NCBI GenBank assembly: GCA_035771175.1
Contig: CM069593.1
Coordinates: 23,312,456 to 23,376,455 of the forward strand
Length of the DNA stretch: 64,000 nt
Direction of reading: 5' to 3'
From: Paratinospora sagittata
Taxonomy: Eukaryota > Streptophyta > Magnoliopsida > Ranunculales > Menispermaceae
The notes below the pieces were generated by a model, which did not search any database, was not told where the DNA came from, and saw nothing but the letters and a program-made list of their open reading frames with translations. The translations under genes and the position numbers were made by a program. Positions 11,658 to 23,985 of the stretch are shown piece by piece (the stretch's first letter is position 1; every line of letters begins with the position of its first letter).

Positions 11658-14600
11658 ATGGTGGTGGTGCCATTTAAACCGACGACGACGATGGCGACAA
11701 CCATTTACGGCAAGTCCTACATGATGGACAGATGGGTGCGCACGATAACAACAACAACAACTACAACTAACAATAACAACACCAGAACAAGAATCAGTAG
11801 TTGTAGTGGTATTAGAAGAGAAGGTGAGACTAGGGTTAAGGTTACAGGGATGGCGGAATCGAGGAGTGGATCGTCGTGTTCGTCTATAAATGGGAAAGTA
11901 GGGGAGAGAATGTCGGTGGGATGGAGGTTGATGATGTCTTGCGCGCAATTCGGGGGTTGGGATGGCAAGGGATTGGTGAGGAGGAATTATTGGAGGGGTC
12001 GAGAAAAGGCTCTGAGTTTCGGAGCCAAAGAAGAGGGTTTCGATGATATGGAGGGTTCTGAGTGGAAGGAGGATCATCGGAAGAAAACAAAACAAATTAA
12101 TCTTCCTCCTTCTTCTCCTCCTCGATTGCTTACATTGCCGACGATCTTGACGCTCGGCAGAGTTGTCGCCGTGCCTCTCCTTGTCACCAGTAGGTTTTTC
12201 ATGCATTAATTTCTTCTTTTGAATCTATTTACCTTCTGGGTTTTGAATCGATGTTTGGAATTGTTGTTGGTGTTGAGATTTGTGAACGAAAAGATGGAAA
12301 ATATGATTTCTTTTGTATTTTTTGTTTTTTGGGGCTTAACCCTAGGAAATGTGTGACTCTCATTTTATTTGGACAACATTTTTGTGTATCAAAGTCTAAA
12401 ACAAAATAGGGGAAAAGATAAAACAGCATGAAACTGGAAACCGAGTTTAGGGTTTAGGAATGCTATTTGGATCATAGTATTATTAGTCCACCTGATTCTG
12501 TGTCTTCTTTACGATCAGTTTTTATTTTTTGGCTTATGTGAAAGTTGCCTATATCTTCTCAATGAATTTACTTGCATTTCTTTTTATCATCTTCCTTTAA
12601 TGTGTTTCTTAAGTTGGTTAGTATGCTTATTGGTGCTATTGTGTTTCATGGTGTTAATTGATAATTTGTTGCCGACTTCCTCAACTTTGCTACATTCCCT
12701 CTACAAATTTTTGTAAGGCATTGCTAGACACATTAGTGTGAAGGATAAAGGGATGATTAATGTGTAAGCCTTAATGCTTTAAACTGTTGGAAAATGATGT
12801 GTTATAGATTAAAATCTTAAATTTATCCTCTAAATAGTTATAATTCAACACATAACAATCGGGAATAACATAGTCCATTCAATAATTTCTCTGTGTTCCA
12901 AAAGGTAAAATCCATTCAAGAAGAAAATAACATACTAAAGTCATATTGATTGAGACACGATGTCACCACTCATAATTTTTTTATTTATTTATTTGTCTAA
13001 TTTTGGATCTTTATTACTCATACATTGTCCAAAACAGTGCCATTCTATCGTGTCTGCCTTGTGCATGTATATCTATAATCTACTCGCTTTGGAGTGAAAT
13101 TGTGACTAGAGAAGAAAAATGCTTCATTGAGAGACTGACCTCGAAAAGTTGAAAACCCACAAAGATATGTTTGGATTCTTTTCCTTGGCATTATGATAGT
13201 TTGATTAGCCTCAACAAATCTGCAAAAAAACCGTGTGATCCAAATTGGAGGAGAAATAAAATCACTGTAGCACAATGACTTAGCTTGAAGAAACTAGGGT
13301 CCAAAGCTTTTTTTTTTTCAGGGTCCAAAGCTTCACTGTGGCATTCTTTTAAATAAGAGCATTTTTCCTGTTAAAGCTTGCTTAATAGGATCATTTTCCT
13401 TACATATTGTCAATTCTAAGGTTGCATCAGTAAATAAGCAAACATAAAAAAATTGCAATTTTAGAGAGCTTGCTGGGACCTTTTCAGTTTTGGGCTGAAA
13501 CCTCAAACCAGTAGAGCAGCATGCATTTTGTGTAGCTAAGATTATTGAGCCTCGAGGCTAGCCTTCCTCAAACATCTTACAGTACTCATGTTTATTGGGG
13601 TTGAATTTTTGCTATATGCTTTGCGTAATGTTCTGCACTTAAATTTGTTTGTTGATGAGTCTAACTTGTGAACTTTGATCACTAGCTTTTTACATGAATA
13701 GTTGGTGGGCACCAACAGCTACAACAAGTATTTTCATTGCTGCAGCAATTACAGATTGGCTTGATGGGTACCTTGCTCGGAAGGTACTTTATCTTACTGA
13801 AGTGCTTGTTCTTAATGTCTAGCACTTCTCTTTTATACCTAAACAAATGGACCTCCCCTTGCAATTGTGTTGTGAAGGCATTTAGGTGATGCCTAGGCAA
13901 TTTCCGTGCTTAGGTGAGGGGTGCCTAGGCAGTGGCTAGGCAATAAAAATTTAATGAATTGCATGTATAATATATATCTGCATATAAAATTAATTGGTGT
14001 AAGTTTTGAAACTTGGACGTAACAAACACACTTATATTCTAAGCAAAGTTTTTAAAATCTTAGAAAAGGTATTTATGAAATTAAAACCTTAGAAAAAAAT
14101 GTTACCATCCTAAAGGATGTTTATTACATTCTAGGTAAAGTAGTTTTTTTTTTAACAAAATATTTTAATTAACATAGCGAAGCATTTCTAGATCTTGTCT
14201 AAGAATGTGTTAAGAAAAAGGAATATAGAAGAAAAGTTTAAATACCAATTTAATACCTCTTTAAAATATTTGATCAAATTATTGTGAAAACTTATAGAAA
14301 GGTCTTATTACTGCTTTTGCCTAGAGACCCATATAAGGCAATTTGAGGTTAAAATGCCTAGGCAATTGTCTAATTGATGCTTAGGCGGTGCCTTCACAAT
14401 GCGGCTTTGGACAACCCAAGAAAAAAGAGGGGGGAGGTGAATGAAGGGAATGGCATGTAAATGCAAAATTCTGAAGTTGCAATTCATTGCAGTTATAGAT
14501 TCACTGAACAATTTAGACCAACATGTTATAAAAGATTTTTAACATCAAGTGTGATGATATAGAGTTTTTATTCCTGGCCCTTTTTTTGGATGATGTGCTT

Positions 14601-16362
14601 CCTCACTTCCCTTCAAGACCTTTCTATTTCTTTCTATGCATGTCTGGTGTTCTTTCTCATTCTTATCTCATGGTTTCTGTAGCTGATGGTTTCCTTCTAT
14701 TTCAGATGCAGCTGGGCACACCCTTTGGTGCATTTTTGGATCCTGTAGCTGATAAGGTTTGTTTATTGCTCTTCTAATTGATTCTTAGTTGATCGTTTGA
14801 ATTTGTTGACCTTACTGTCTAAGGCATTCTATTCAGAGTCTAAGAAGGAGATCCTTCAGATGTATTTAGATATCTGTTATATGCTTATGAAATGCAGCTT
14901 ATGGTTGCTGCCACATTGGTATTATTGTGTACCAGACCTTTGGAATTTCCTGCACTTGGAGAAGTACCATGGATGCTGCCTATACCTGCAATTGCTATCA
15001 TAGGTAGAGAGGTAATTACCCACTCACTCATTCCCCTAATATTATATTTTTGGCAAATTTAGAACTGAGAATTTTCCCATTGTTCTAGCAATTCTTGAAA
15101 ACAAGAAAAAAAATATCATAAGAAAATATAACCCTGCTGGATGGCAAACAATGAGTATGGTAGGGCACTCAATTCATGAGTGAAAAAGACCTTCGTAGCA
15201 TCAAAAGTACCATTTGCAGTTTTACACTGTATTGTAAACTGGCAGTTGTACCCTCCTTGTTGTTTCCTTGGATATTTTGGATGGCTACCCCTAAAAACCA
15301 CGGTGTTCCACAAAGGCAGAGATAGTGGGTAATCAAGTTTCACTCACCAGCTGAGTTACGAAAGATCCGAAAAGTAGGAAAGAAGTAGAAGAAGAGAAAA
15401 TTGTTTGAAGGGTACCAGGAGTCACCATTCAGAATTCACAGGCATGGAAGAGTCACCCATTGGCTGTAGTTTGGTGTTTGCAGACCAAGGACCAGACTTA
15501 CCATTTGTCCCTGTGAGGGAAAGCTCTTGGTCTTGTGGTAGAAGAGGGAGTCTGATTGCCAAAGAAGGGAGAATCAGAGGGTTTGAACTGTTGGGGAGAG
15601 CAAGATGCTATAGTTGTGGCTGGTGACTTGTGACTAGGGGTGGTGGGTGGTGGGGGGTGGGAGTGGACTTCGTAAGTTTTGATTTTGAAGTGCTGATTTA
15701 TTTCAGTGCAAGCAAGTTTGCAAGTATACAACTGTCCCTGAACTGAACTGGATCAGTTTTGGTCATTTTATGCACCTTCTTTTTAATATATTATCAAATT
15801 TAATTCTTCTGTTTCTTGTGTGTGCTTGCATTCAGACACTATTTCTGGTTTAATATCCATGTTTAGTTGGTGTTTTCTTGCAGATAACTATGTCCGCAGT
15901 CAGAGAATGGGCAGCATCTCAGAATAGTAAAGTTCTCGAGGTTCATTTTCCTGTTCATGATTTTCTGAGTGTTGTTTTCTCAGCTTTTCACAATAATTGT
16001 CTCCTTTGATTTGATACTGATTATTATCATCAGGCCGTTGCTGTAAACAACTTGGGAAAATGGAAAACTGCCTCCCAAATGGCTGCACTTTCCATCCTCC
16101 TGACCACCCGTGATAACAGGTTACTGACCCTTTTCTTTGCACTCTAATTAGGGAATAAAATAAATGAAATTTCCAATAACAGTTGACAGAATTCATTTTT
16201 TTTTCTTTGTTCCATCTTCTCTCTTTTTGTGGATTGTGCAGTCTAATAGGGTCAGAGGTTCTGGTTCCCCTTGGTGTGGGTTTGCTTTACATCTCAGCTG
16301 GCCTTGCTGTTTGGTCATTGGTTGTATACATGAAGAAGATTTGGAGAATTTTGCTGAAGTAA
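11658..16362 (+). CDS. PGPS1: Phosphatidylglycerophosphate synthase (CDP-diacylglycerol:glycerol-3-phosphate phosphatidyltransferase), organellar
   Basis: Exons 11658-12189, 13686-13783, 14706-14756, 14898-15011, 15884-15940, 16034-16119 and 16242-16362 join into a 352-residue protein. It makes phosphatidylglycerophosphate from CDP-diacylglycerol and glycerol-3-phosphate, the committed step to phosphatidylglycerol in plastids and to cardiolipin in mitochondria. The CDP-alcohol phosphotransferase signature D-G-x2-A-R-x8-G-x3-D-x3-D is complete: D204, G205, A208, R209, G218, D222, D226, spanning exons 2 and 3. The core starts near LPTILTLGR; several hydrophobic segments follow. Residues 1 to about 150 form a basic, Ser/Thr-rich extension with a Thr/Asn run, consistent with a transit peptide but long. 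An in-frame stop lies just upstream of codon 1. M12 is an alternative start. Confidence 0.94.
13870..14399. mobile_element. TIR-bearing MITE in PGPS intron 2 (hAT-like)
   Basis: The left end ttgtgaaggc (13870-13879) is the exact reverse complement of the right end gccttcacaa (14390-14399). Subterminal GCCTAGGC words also repeat in both orientations (about 13900-13945 and 14355-14385). The 530-bp interior is AT-rich and non-coding. The size and terminal pattern fit a non-autonomous hAT-type MITE. The flanking 8-mers match only loosely, so no target duplication is claimed. Confidence 0.65.
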
Positions 16363-19300
16363 AGTGGTTTGGCCTTCAAATTGAGTTGGTCATTGTAGTC
16401 ATCATTTATGACAATTAGAAAAAGAATTGGGCTCTTTATTATTCAGGTGATACATCAACTTCAATGGCAGATTGGCTTCAGAAACTGTTCTCTCAACAGA
16501 AAATCAGAACCATCTGTTTCAGCTAAACACTATTCTACAGTGTACTCGGATAATATTTTCCTATTCTTAGCAAAGGTTGGAAGCCCCCAAGATATTGATG
16601 AAGTCTAAAACTATTGGCTAAATGAGTTCAGAAAAAAAGAAAACTAGAAATTCAAGGATATATACTACTACAGCTATACATGTTTCAAGAGGATCACCAT
16701 GTATTCTCATTTTGAAAGAGTTGTTGTTGCAGCAGATCAACAGGATTGATATTTGTTAACTTATTACCTGGGCTTCTCCGGGCTTCTTTGCTCTATTTAG
16801 TTATTCAAATTTTGTTGGAGGAAAATTGATTGACAAGTAAATCAAATTATTCATGATTGACTCTAACATGTTCATTTTCAATATGAATTGGACATGAGCA
16901 ATTGCCTGAGACTTGGTACCCGTCCTTTGAGTCTGTCTGGTGGTGAAAACATGAATTGGAGCTGCCATGGCCTTACTGAAGATTTAATTGTTTCGATTCT
17001 GGGCATTCCGCACAAAGAAAAATATTTACACAAAAGTGATTTGCATTTCATAATATTTTGCCCAAAAGATCCACTTAGCAGAACGAGTTAAAACCCATGT
17101 TGTATGGTTTAAGTTGCTCAACCCCATTATAGTTTTAACCACTTATTCCCCTGTTGCAGTGTATTATTTTCATTTTGTAAGCCCCTTTAATTACAAATAT
17201 TTCTTTTATATTATATACGCGACTTTGATGTTCTTCAACAATATTAAGTATGCCTAACTTGCAAATATTAATGAACTTATATTACTACAATATGATAATT
17301 TAAATGTACACTTAGCTTTTGATAAAGCGAAATGAAAAAAACAGATTTATGTAGCTAACGCTATATAATTGAAAAAAGGCAAGGCTTAATTGAGTTGAAT
17401 TGAATTAATTGCGTTGAATTGAATTAAGCTTATCACTATGGTATGACAAACAGGGCATGAATTAGTTGAACACGTTCCTTTCATTCACAACTTACTGAAC
17501 GTGCTATATTCTACATGGTTTCTTCTGCCTGATATATTATATTGTAAATCTTTATCAAATTTTCGTAAATATTCAAATTAATTAAATAATTAAATTGTCT
17601 ATTTCATTCTAAAGAATGAAATCATCAGCGACAGCTAGTAAGAGCAAATATATATGAACATCAAGATTTAACAATATAATAGTCCACAAAATGTGCTTTT
17701 TATGGTAGCATCAGTCGCTGAATGAATCTGGTAATCAAAGAACCATTAAGAACCAAAACAAGGGAACAAGCCAATAGTTGCATGGATAAAGAAGCATAGA
17801 CACATTCAAATTCAAACCTTAGACAATATTTTCACATGAATTTGGTTATCAAATCTACATTATAGACATATATATATACACAATGGTGCAGATAAAAACA
17901 GTCAAAATATAATTTTAATTCAGTTCTTGCTTCTTCTTCTTTTTTTCCCTCCCCATTAAAGCATCAACAATGACAAAACAAACTGAAATATGATCCTCAT
18001 ATGAATTCATCAAGTAGATTGAATCATTTCTCAAACTGGTGGAGTCAATAAGGCTCAGATTATTAGAGTTCACTTTCCAGTATAGAAGAAAACATGTTTC
18101 TTTGAACTCTTTCAAGAGATAACATCAATACCTGAAAACAGTCGGGAAGTTGAATTCAGTTATTGGTCTACTAATGGACATCTGAAGGCAGAACACATGT
18201 TTAAGGCATAGAATCAAATGTCAACACATTTAGCCTAAATTGGCTGACACATTGCTAATTGGCGACATTGCATTTTATATGTATTACTTTGGTTGCAAAA
18301 TGTCCAATGCACTTTCAAAGGCACAATCACAATTACTTAAAAAATGACACAAGGACTCTGGACTTGTCAACTTTGTTACAGGATATGAAATTGAGAAATT
18401 GCACAAAATGTTAGCATTCCACTCTCAGAATTTTTTTTTTTAACTTTTCAAGTAATTTGTAAGAAGTGTTGATAAACATGAGATATGTCAGCATCGAAGC
18501 TAGTTGATATGTCACTAGGTTGAGCAATCATCATCCTTTTCAAGATAAAAAAAAGTCACTTCCAATGTTAAGACACCATGTACAAAAACTGCAATACGGT
18601 AATAAGAAATACTACTTTTTTCTAACAGCAAAAGAGATGCGATATATAAAGCACAACTTGAAAAGAGCTCACCAGTTCATCGGAAGGCATCAACTGATAC
18701 TAGAACTGCATATCATAACTAGAAATCAACTTTTTAGGGGGCAGGGAGGATCAATCAAGAACATAAATAATATCACACTAGGTAGGTTGAGTAAAGAGTT
18801 AAGTGAATAACAACAAATAAAATGAAAAAAAAAAGAAAAAAAAAGCCTAGAGGCAAGACCTCAACACAAACATAACACAATCTGATTCCATTCTGAACAA
18901 AATAGCCGAATGAGAAGACAAATAGATGAAAGGTCATTCCAAGTTCACATAAAAAGATGAATAAAACTTTTGATCTCAAGTAAAACATGCTGCCAAGTGC
19001 CAATCTTAATAACAGGTTCTCCTATTCTGTTTTTCCAGGCATCCTCATTAGAAATTGTGAAGGATGCACACACAAACACTAAAACTAAGAGACCGCATTA
19101 AACGATTGCTTCAAATCTTTAAGTACTCATTTTTTGGAGTGTTCTCAACACCGTCAACCATTCTATAATCATGTTTTTCCATAAGGTCTAGACAACTCAT
19201 GTTGGACCTAGAGTTTCTAGAAAAGCTCAACCGTGAAGCACATAATCAAATAAAATAAGTATGTTAAAGCAGATTGCTTCACACTCGATGGGGCGACAAT

Positions 19301-19600
19301 CCCACAATGCAAAACCTACACATGTTCATGCTTCACCCAAAATTTGATGATCCCAAACACAAAGTGAACAAATATATCACATACATTGCAGAAACAATTC
19401 CCAAATAATCAAGTAAGAAAAGAATGTAGATTTCACTCCATAGGTTGTAATGTGGCAAAATAAACAATGAAAGGTTAGAAACCAAGAACAAAACTACTCA
19501 ACAAAAAAGCTCAACGTTTCAAATGCTTCACAGCAAGAACCACTTCAATCTTCCAAGTAAACAACCAAAAGTCAAAAATTTTACTCAAATAATTTCTCCT
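16363..19600. other. 3' flank of PGPS and intergenic DNA
   Basis: Begins with the PGPS 3' untranslated region. The rest is AT-rich and shows no domain-bearing open frame. A short RTE-type tail is present at about 17370-17430. The part adjoining 19600 probably contains the 3' untranslated region of the minus-strand lysine-rich gene. Confidence 0.6.
17370..17430 (+). mobile_element. RTE LINE 3'-tail remnant
   Basis: The sequence has the aaggcttaattgagttgaat pattern, matching the 3' ends of the two better-preserved RTE insertions at 28550-28576 and 36620-36637. Only the tail remains. The TTGAATT repeats are typical of RTE 3' ends. Confidence 0.5.
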
Positions 19601-20164
19601 CTACTTCTTCTTCTTCTTCTTCTTCTTCTTCCTTTCATGCTTCTCGTCTGAATCCACCACCCATCCATCTTCTACCTTCACTTTATTCTTCCTTTTCTTC
19701 CTCTCACTGCTCTCCTCCTCCTCCTCCTCACCTTCAATCTCATCCCTTTTCTTCTTCTTCTTTTTCTCTTTTTTCATCTCTCCACTTCCTTTCTCTTCGT
19801 ACAAATCGCCTCTTCCTACTCCTTCAGAAACCACCTCAGAATACCTAACACTCTCCTCTTCTTCTTTCAAATCAGCAGCAGCAGCACTGGTTGCTGCTCC
19901 TACACCATCATCCGCAAAGTTCCCGTTCCCTAAACCTAAACTACCGAAAGAAATCCTCGCTTTGAGCTTCTTCTTGGATCGTTTCCCTTTCGCTTCATTG
20001 TGGAATTCGACCAGCTCGTTGAAGGAATTCGAAGCGCGTCTTAGAAACGCAGAGATGGCATTGGAAGCTCCCGTCTCTGCGGAGACGAAAGCGTTGAGAA
20101 TGGAAGCGGCCTTTGAGAGGGAGATTGGCTTGCAGGAGACGATTGAGCCTGAAACTGTTTTCAT
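19601..20164 (-). CDS. Lysine-rich, probably nuclear, plant protein of unknown function
   Basis: An uninterrupted 187-residue frame starting at MKTVSGSIVSCKPISLSKAA. A start three codons upstream would need a non-ATG codon. The N-terminal 75 residues look folded and conserved-like (ASILNAFVSAETGASNAISA, then FLRRASNSFNELVEFHNEAK). The rest is low complexity: GKRSKKKLK, an Ala/Gly stretch, acidic runs (EEEES, EGEEEEEESS), and basic runs ending in nine consecutive lysines before the stop. Multiple basic clusters predict nuclear or nucleolar location. I recognise the type of plant-specific protein but cannot name a function. Synonymous and non-synonymous repeat expansion in the AAG tail is likely. 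Confidence 0.8.
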   Translation of the reverse strand: MKTVSGSIVSCKPISLSKAASILNAFVSAETGASNAISAFLRRASNSFNELVEFHNEAKGKRSKKKLKARISFGSLGLGNGNFADDGVGAATSAAAADLKEEEESVRYSEVVSEGVGRGDLYEEKGSGEMKKEKKKKKKRDEIEGEEEEEESSERKKRKNKVKVEDGWVVDSDEKHERKKKKKKKKK

Positions 20165-23058
20165 TACAAACAAGGCGTAAGAGAAAAGATCGAAGAGGAA
20201 GAAGAAGAAAAAGAAGAAGATTTGCAGGTAGGATTTCAGTATCAGTCGAGAGGGTATTGTTTGGACTAGGGTTTATGCTATTGTTTACAAAAACTTTTAT
20301 GTCTCAATGCCACCAAAGTATGCAAGAGTAAAGGGAATCGACAACATATGAAAAAACCAAACACGCTTAAAAATGAATTGTCTAGGAAATTATATCCACG
20401 TAGAACTTTGTACTTTTTGTTGTTTAATTTCGGTTGTATTAAGGTAGATTAGTCACGTCGTAAAATGAAAGAGGACGCAACATAGGTGCCGATCAGCGTT
20501 AAAACCAAAAAAATAAAAATAAAACTAATGTCCATGAATATTTTACTTATATCCATGACCAATTATAAGAAAATTTAAAATTAAATTACTTTAGTGTTTT
20601 TTATTCGATTTAATTAAATTATTGAAACTGAGTGAAAAAATATTTAATGTTTAAGAAATATTAAAATGAAAGTTAAGTGTACATAAATTATGCTAAGTGT
20701 AAAGAAATTGTTTAGTTCAGTGGGTTTTATTCGTGTCATTCATAATATTTAGTATTATTTTTTAAGAAAGATTAAAACTAAAAAATAAGTATACGAAAAT
20801 TATGCAAGTCAGTGGGTTTTATTAAAAATATTATTTTTATTTTTATTTTTAAGAATAATTAAAACTAAAAAAATAATTGTACAAAAATTATGTAGTTCAA
20901 TAGTTTTATTCATTTTATTTAAATTATTTATTTTAAATATTAAAATTAAATAAGTGCAAAAAAGTTATTTAGTTCGGTGCATGGTTTTATTCGTTTCATT
21001 CAAAGTATATGAAAACTAACAATAAGTGTATAAAAATTATAAAGTTTAGTAGTTTTTATTCATTTTATTTAAAATATTTATTTTATTTTTAAGAAATATT
21101 AAAATTAAATTAGTGTAAAAATAAGTTTTTTTTGGTTTTAGGCCTCGTTTGATATAACTTTTGCAAAAATATTTTTTTGAAAAATAATTCTGAATAAAAT
21201 ATTTTTGAGAAAAGTCTGTTTCACTCAGTTTCTTCTAAAAATAACAAATTATTATTTTTTAATTTGGTTATAAGAAGATGTTGCCTAACACGTCTAAAAA
21301 TACTTTGCAAAAAAGGTCTCCCATACGAAGTCTAGGAAAATTTAAAACTAAAATATAAGTGCACAAATTATGCAATTCAGTGTTTTTTAACCTTTGTACT
21401 AGTTTAATTTGACCCCAATGTGAAAGAAAGATGAGGGTATTCTGAATATTTCACATGTGTAAGAGGGCTCCTATTTTTTAAAATGAGGGCTAGAATTCAA
21501 ACTTGGGAAGCAAATATGATTAACTGGCCAAATATTCCTTGGGAAGCAAATATGATTAATGACAAGAGTTCCCATGTATTGGACCCTAACGTTGATTTTT
21601 TTTTTTTTTTTAGCTTTGAATAATTTTGAAAAATTTTAAATTATGTGACTTATTTAGTGTAACATTAATTAAATGTGACTTATTTAGTGAATCATTTAAA
21701 AAAAAATGTCCCATCGTAAAGACAAATTATCTAATCACATATTTTCACCAGAGGAGAAGAAATGTTGTAGGGACAACATTAACCTTCGGATGCTATATTG
21801 AAGTCTAAAGATTAGTATTCTTTCCATTAAATCTTGTTACAGATTTCCTAACAAGTTTTAGTAAGAACGAGGTTGGCTTCATGGATAACCCATTTTATCA
21901 TCTTTAATCCCGCAACAAAAGAAATAGTGAGATAAAAATACTTTTAGCTGATCAGTCTAAACTACAAACAGCTAATGGAGCCCTCCTCAATGCTTCTTTT
22001 GAAGTTTCATTGGCCCTCCTCACCTTGCACACGTCATGGGCATGGCATCACTCACCCTTCTTTTCCCTTTAAGAAATATGTAACTTAAAAAGATAAAATT
22101 CGGCTTAAAAGCCAACAAAAGAAATTTCTAATGCCAAGAAGAAATGAAAATTCTTCATTTAAGTTCACTTTATCATATACTAAAAATTCTGAGCAGCCGG
22201 TGGTCCAACTAAGAATATAAGACAAAGCTTTCGCAACACATGGAACTCGACAACAAGGACCATAAACCCAAAACAAAACCGTGTACTAACAACTAAAGTT
22301 GCCCCATTAATTTTGTTGGTAAGGGGCATTGAACCTTCCCCTGTTAAAGGAGGAGAGATGCTAACCAGTTGGGCAAACATTAGTTAGAATGGAATATGAT
22401 CAAGGAAGAGTGGCTATTAGCCTATTACTAATTAAAGAAGAACACTTCTTTAGAGTAGAAGTGAAGCCAACATCATTCTTCATCATTTGCACCCTAACTA
22501 TATCTATATTAGAACCACATGCAATCAAGAATTTCTTTTTTGAGTTGGGACCTTATCTAGAAGAGCATTTTGGTTCTAGAATATGTGATGGAAATGCAAG
22601 GCAAGGACAAGACAGTCATAGGTCACGGGTTGCCCTCATAGATTTTTAATTCTTTTTGAATAAGATGTCTGCCCGCGCTTTTGATTTGCTTTATTAAATG
22701 CACCACTACCACCCTAAAAATTAAACCACCCCCCAGTAGCTCTCTCTTCTGATCTCTTCTCCGTGTCAGTAGTAGTAATAGTAATTAACAAGAACCCGTT
22801 TCTTGAATTGTTTTAAGAGAAGAGTCCAAAGTATTGGGTTTCTAACACTCACTGTAGTAACTTTGAAGTTTGCAGCCCAGCTCACATGTTCTCTCTCTAG
22901 TTTCTTTTTGTTTTCATGGAATTGCTGTGAAGGTGTTTGTCGGATTCATGTGTCTTAAATTCATTTTTTTAGTTACTTTGTTGCCACGGTGCATTGATGT
23001 TTAAATCTGGAAAAGCAGGTTTCAGAGGCATTTGGAGTACCCATAACAGAAATACACA
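20165..23058. other. Intergenic DNA with degenerate tandem repeats
   Basis: Contains the promoter side of the lysine-rich gene, then a diverged tandem repeat (20580-21130). An eroded MITE-like terminus (ggcctcgtttgata) lies near 21141. AT-rich sequence follows, then the 5' leader of the coiled-coil gene from about 22740. Open frames at 22389-22649 and similar places show no recognisable domain. Confidence 0.55.
20580..21130. repeat. Degenerate AT-rich tandem repeat, unit roughly 85-150 bp
   Basis: A pattern recurs about five times: an aagaaatattaaaat-like word, then agtgtacaaaaatta-like sequence, then ttcagtgggttttattc-like sequence. Starts are near 20654, 20763, 20852, 20936 and 21090. Copies differ by substitutions and indels, so the array is old. 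No coding potential. Confidence 0.6.
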
Positions 23059-23985
23059 ATGCTGGCAGGTGGTGATGAGAGGTGGGTTCTGATCATAATC
23101 TTCTAATTTACTCCTTCTGGGCATTTTAATTTAACTATTGCATGCTTTTTCATGGGTCTTCTCTCAGAGAAAAGATGATGGAAGGAGGAGAAGCTGGTTC
23201 ATGGACAGTGGAGAGTTTAAGGGGAAGACTGCTTGCAGAGAGAGCTGCTTCAAGGACTGCAAAAGAAGAAGCAGAGCTCTTGGGGAAGAAGGTGGAACAC
23301 ATCTCGGGCATTTTCTCTCTGTGTGCTAAAAATTTCTGGGTCTGGGATGTTTTTTTTCCCTCTTGTTAATTAATTAAATGCTTCTCTTGTTTTTACAGCT
23401 GATTGAGCTAGAAAGCCAACTGAGACTAGAGATTGAATCAAGGAACAAAGCTGAAAAGAGGCTGAAACTCCTTACAGAGAAGTTGAAATCACTGAACCTT
23501 TCAGAAATGAGTTCAAGATCTCCTTCAACAGCATCCTCAGATCTTAATTTTCAAGAAGAACAAAAAAACCCAGTTTCCCAGTTAGCAAATCACTCCAAAA
23601 AACATGAATCTTTTGAGTTCAGTCCTGAAGAGCCCAGGAAAGATAAACACAGGTACCCAATTACAATCTTTTGAAGAGTTCTGTTATTTATGCAATTTAA
23701 GAATTATGTGTACTGATTTGTTTCAGATCACAAGCATTGCTACTTGAAGCGAAAGACGGTACAGGAGAAAACCATCTGACACAGGAGGGTCAAATTGATG
23801 AGAATAGATTAGCTTTGGTTCCTGTAACTGTGAGTAGTAGTGGTAGTAAGGCTGCAGAGTTGAATAATCATGGTGTCCATGATGTTCTTGCAACTCTGAG
23901 AGATGCCAGGGAGCAGCTAGAGCGGTCAATGGGGAGAGGGGATAGAATTGTGTCTCACCCTCTTGGAATTTGTTTTAAAGTTTAA
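23059..23985 (+). CDS. Small coiled-coil plant protein of unknown function
   Basis: Exons 23059-23081, 23168-23291, 23399-23652 and 23727-23985 join into 219 residues (phases 2, 0, 2). It starts MLAGGDEREKMMEGG; the second in-frame Met pair (KMMEGG) in exon 2 is an alternative. Residues 17-83 form a strong heptad coiled coil: WTVESLRGRLLAERAASR, then KLIELESQLRLEIESRNK, then EKRLKLLTEKLKSLN. A Ser-rich middle follows, then a second helical block near VHDVLATLRDAREQLERSM. No catalytic motif or membrane segment is visible. The role is probably scaffolding or adaptor; I cannot assign a family. Short upstream ATG frames (22917, 22949) lie in the leader unless a 5' intron removes them. Confidence 0.82.

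Noticed and set aside
11652..12206. Long minus-strand open frame opposite PGPS exon 1
   Set aside because: It is a shadow of the plus-strand coding exon and its repeats. No domain, and poly-Val/Ser runs mirror the ACA/AAC tract.
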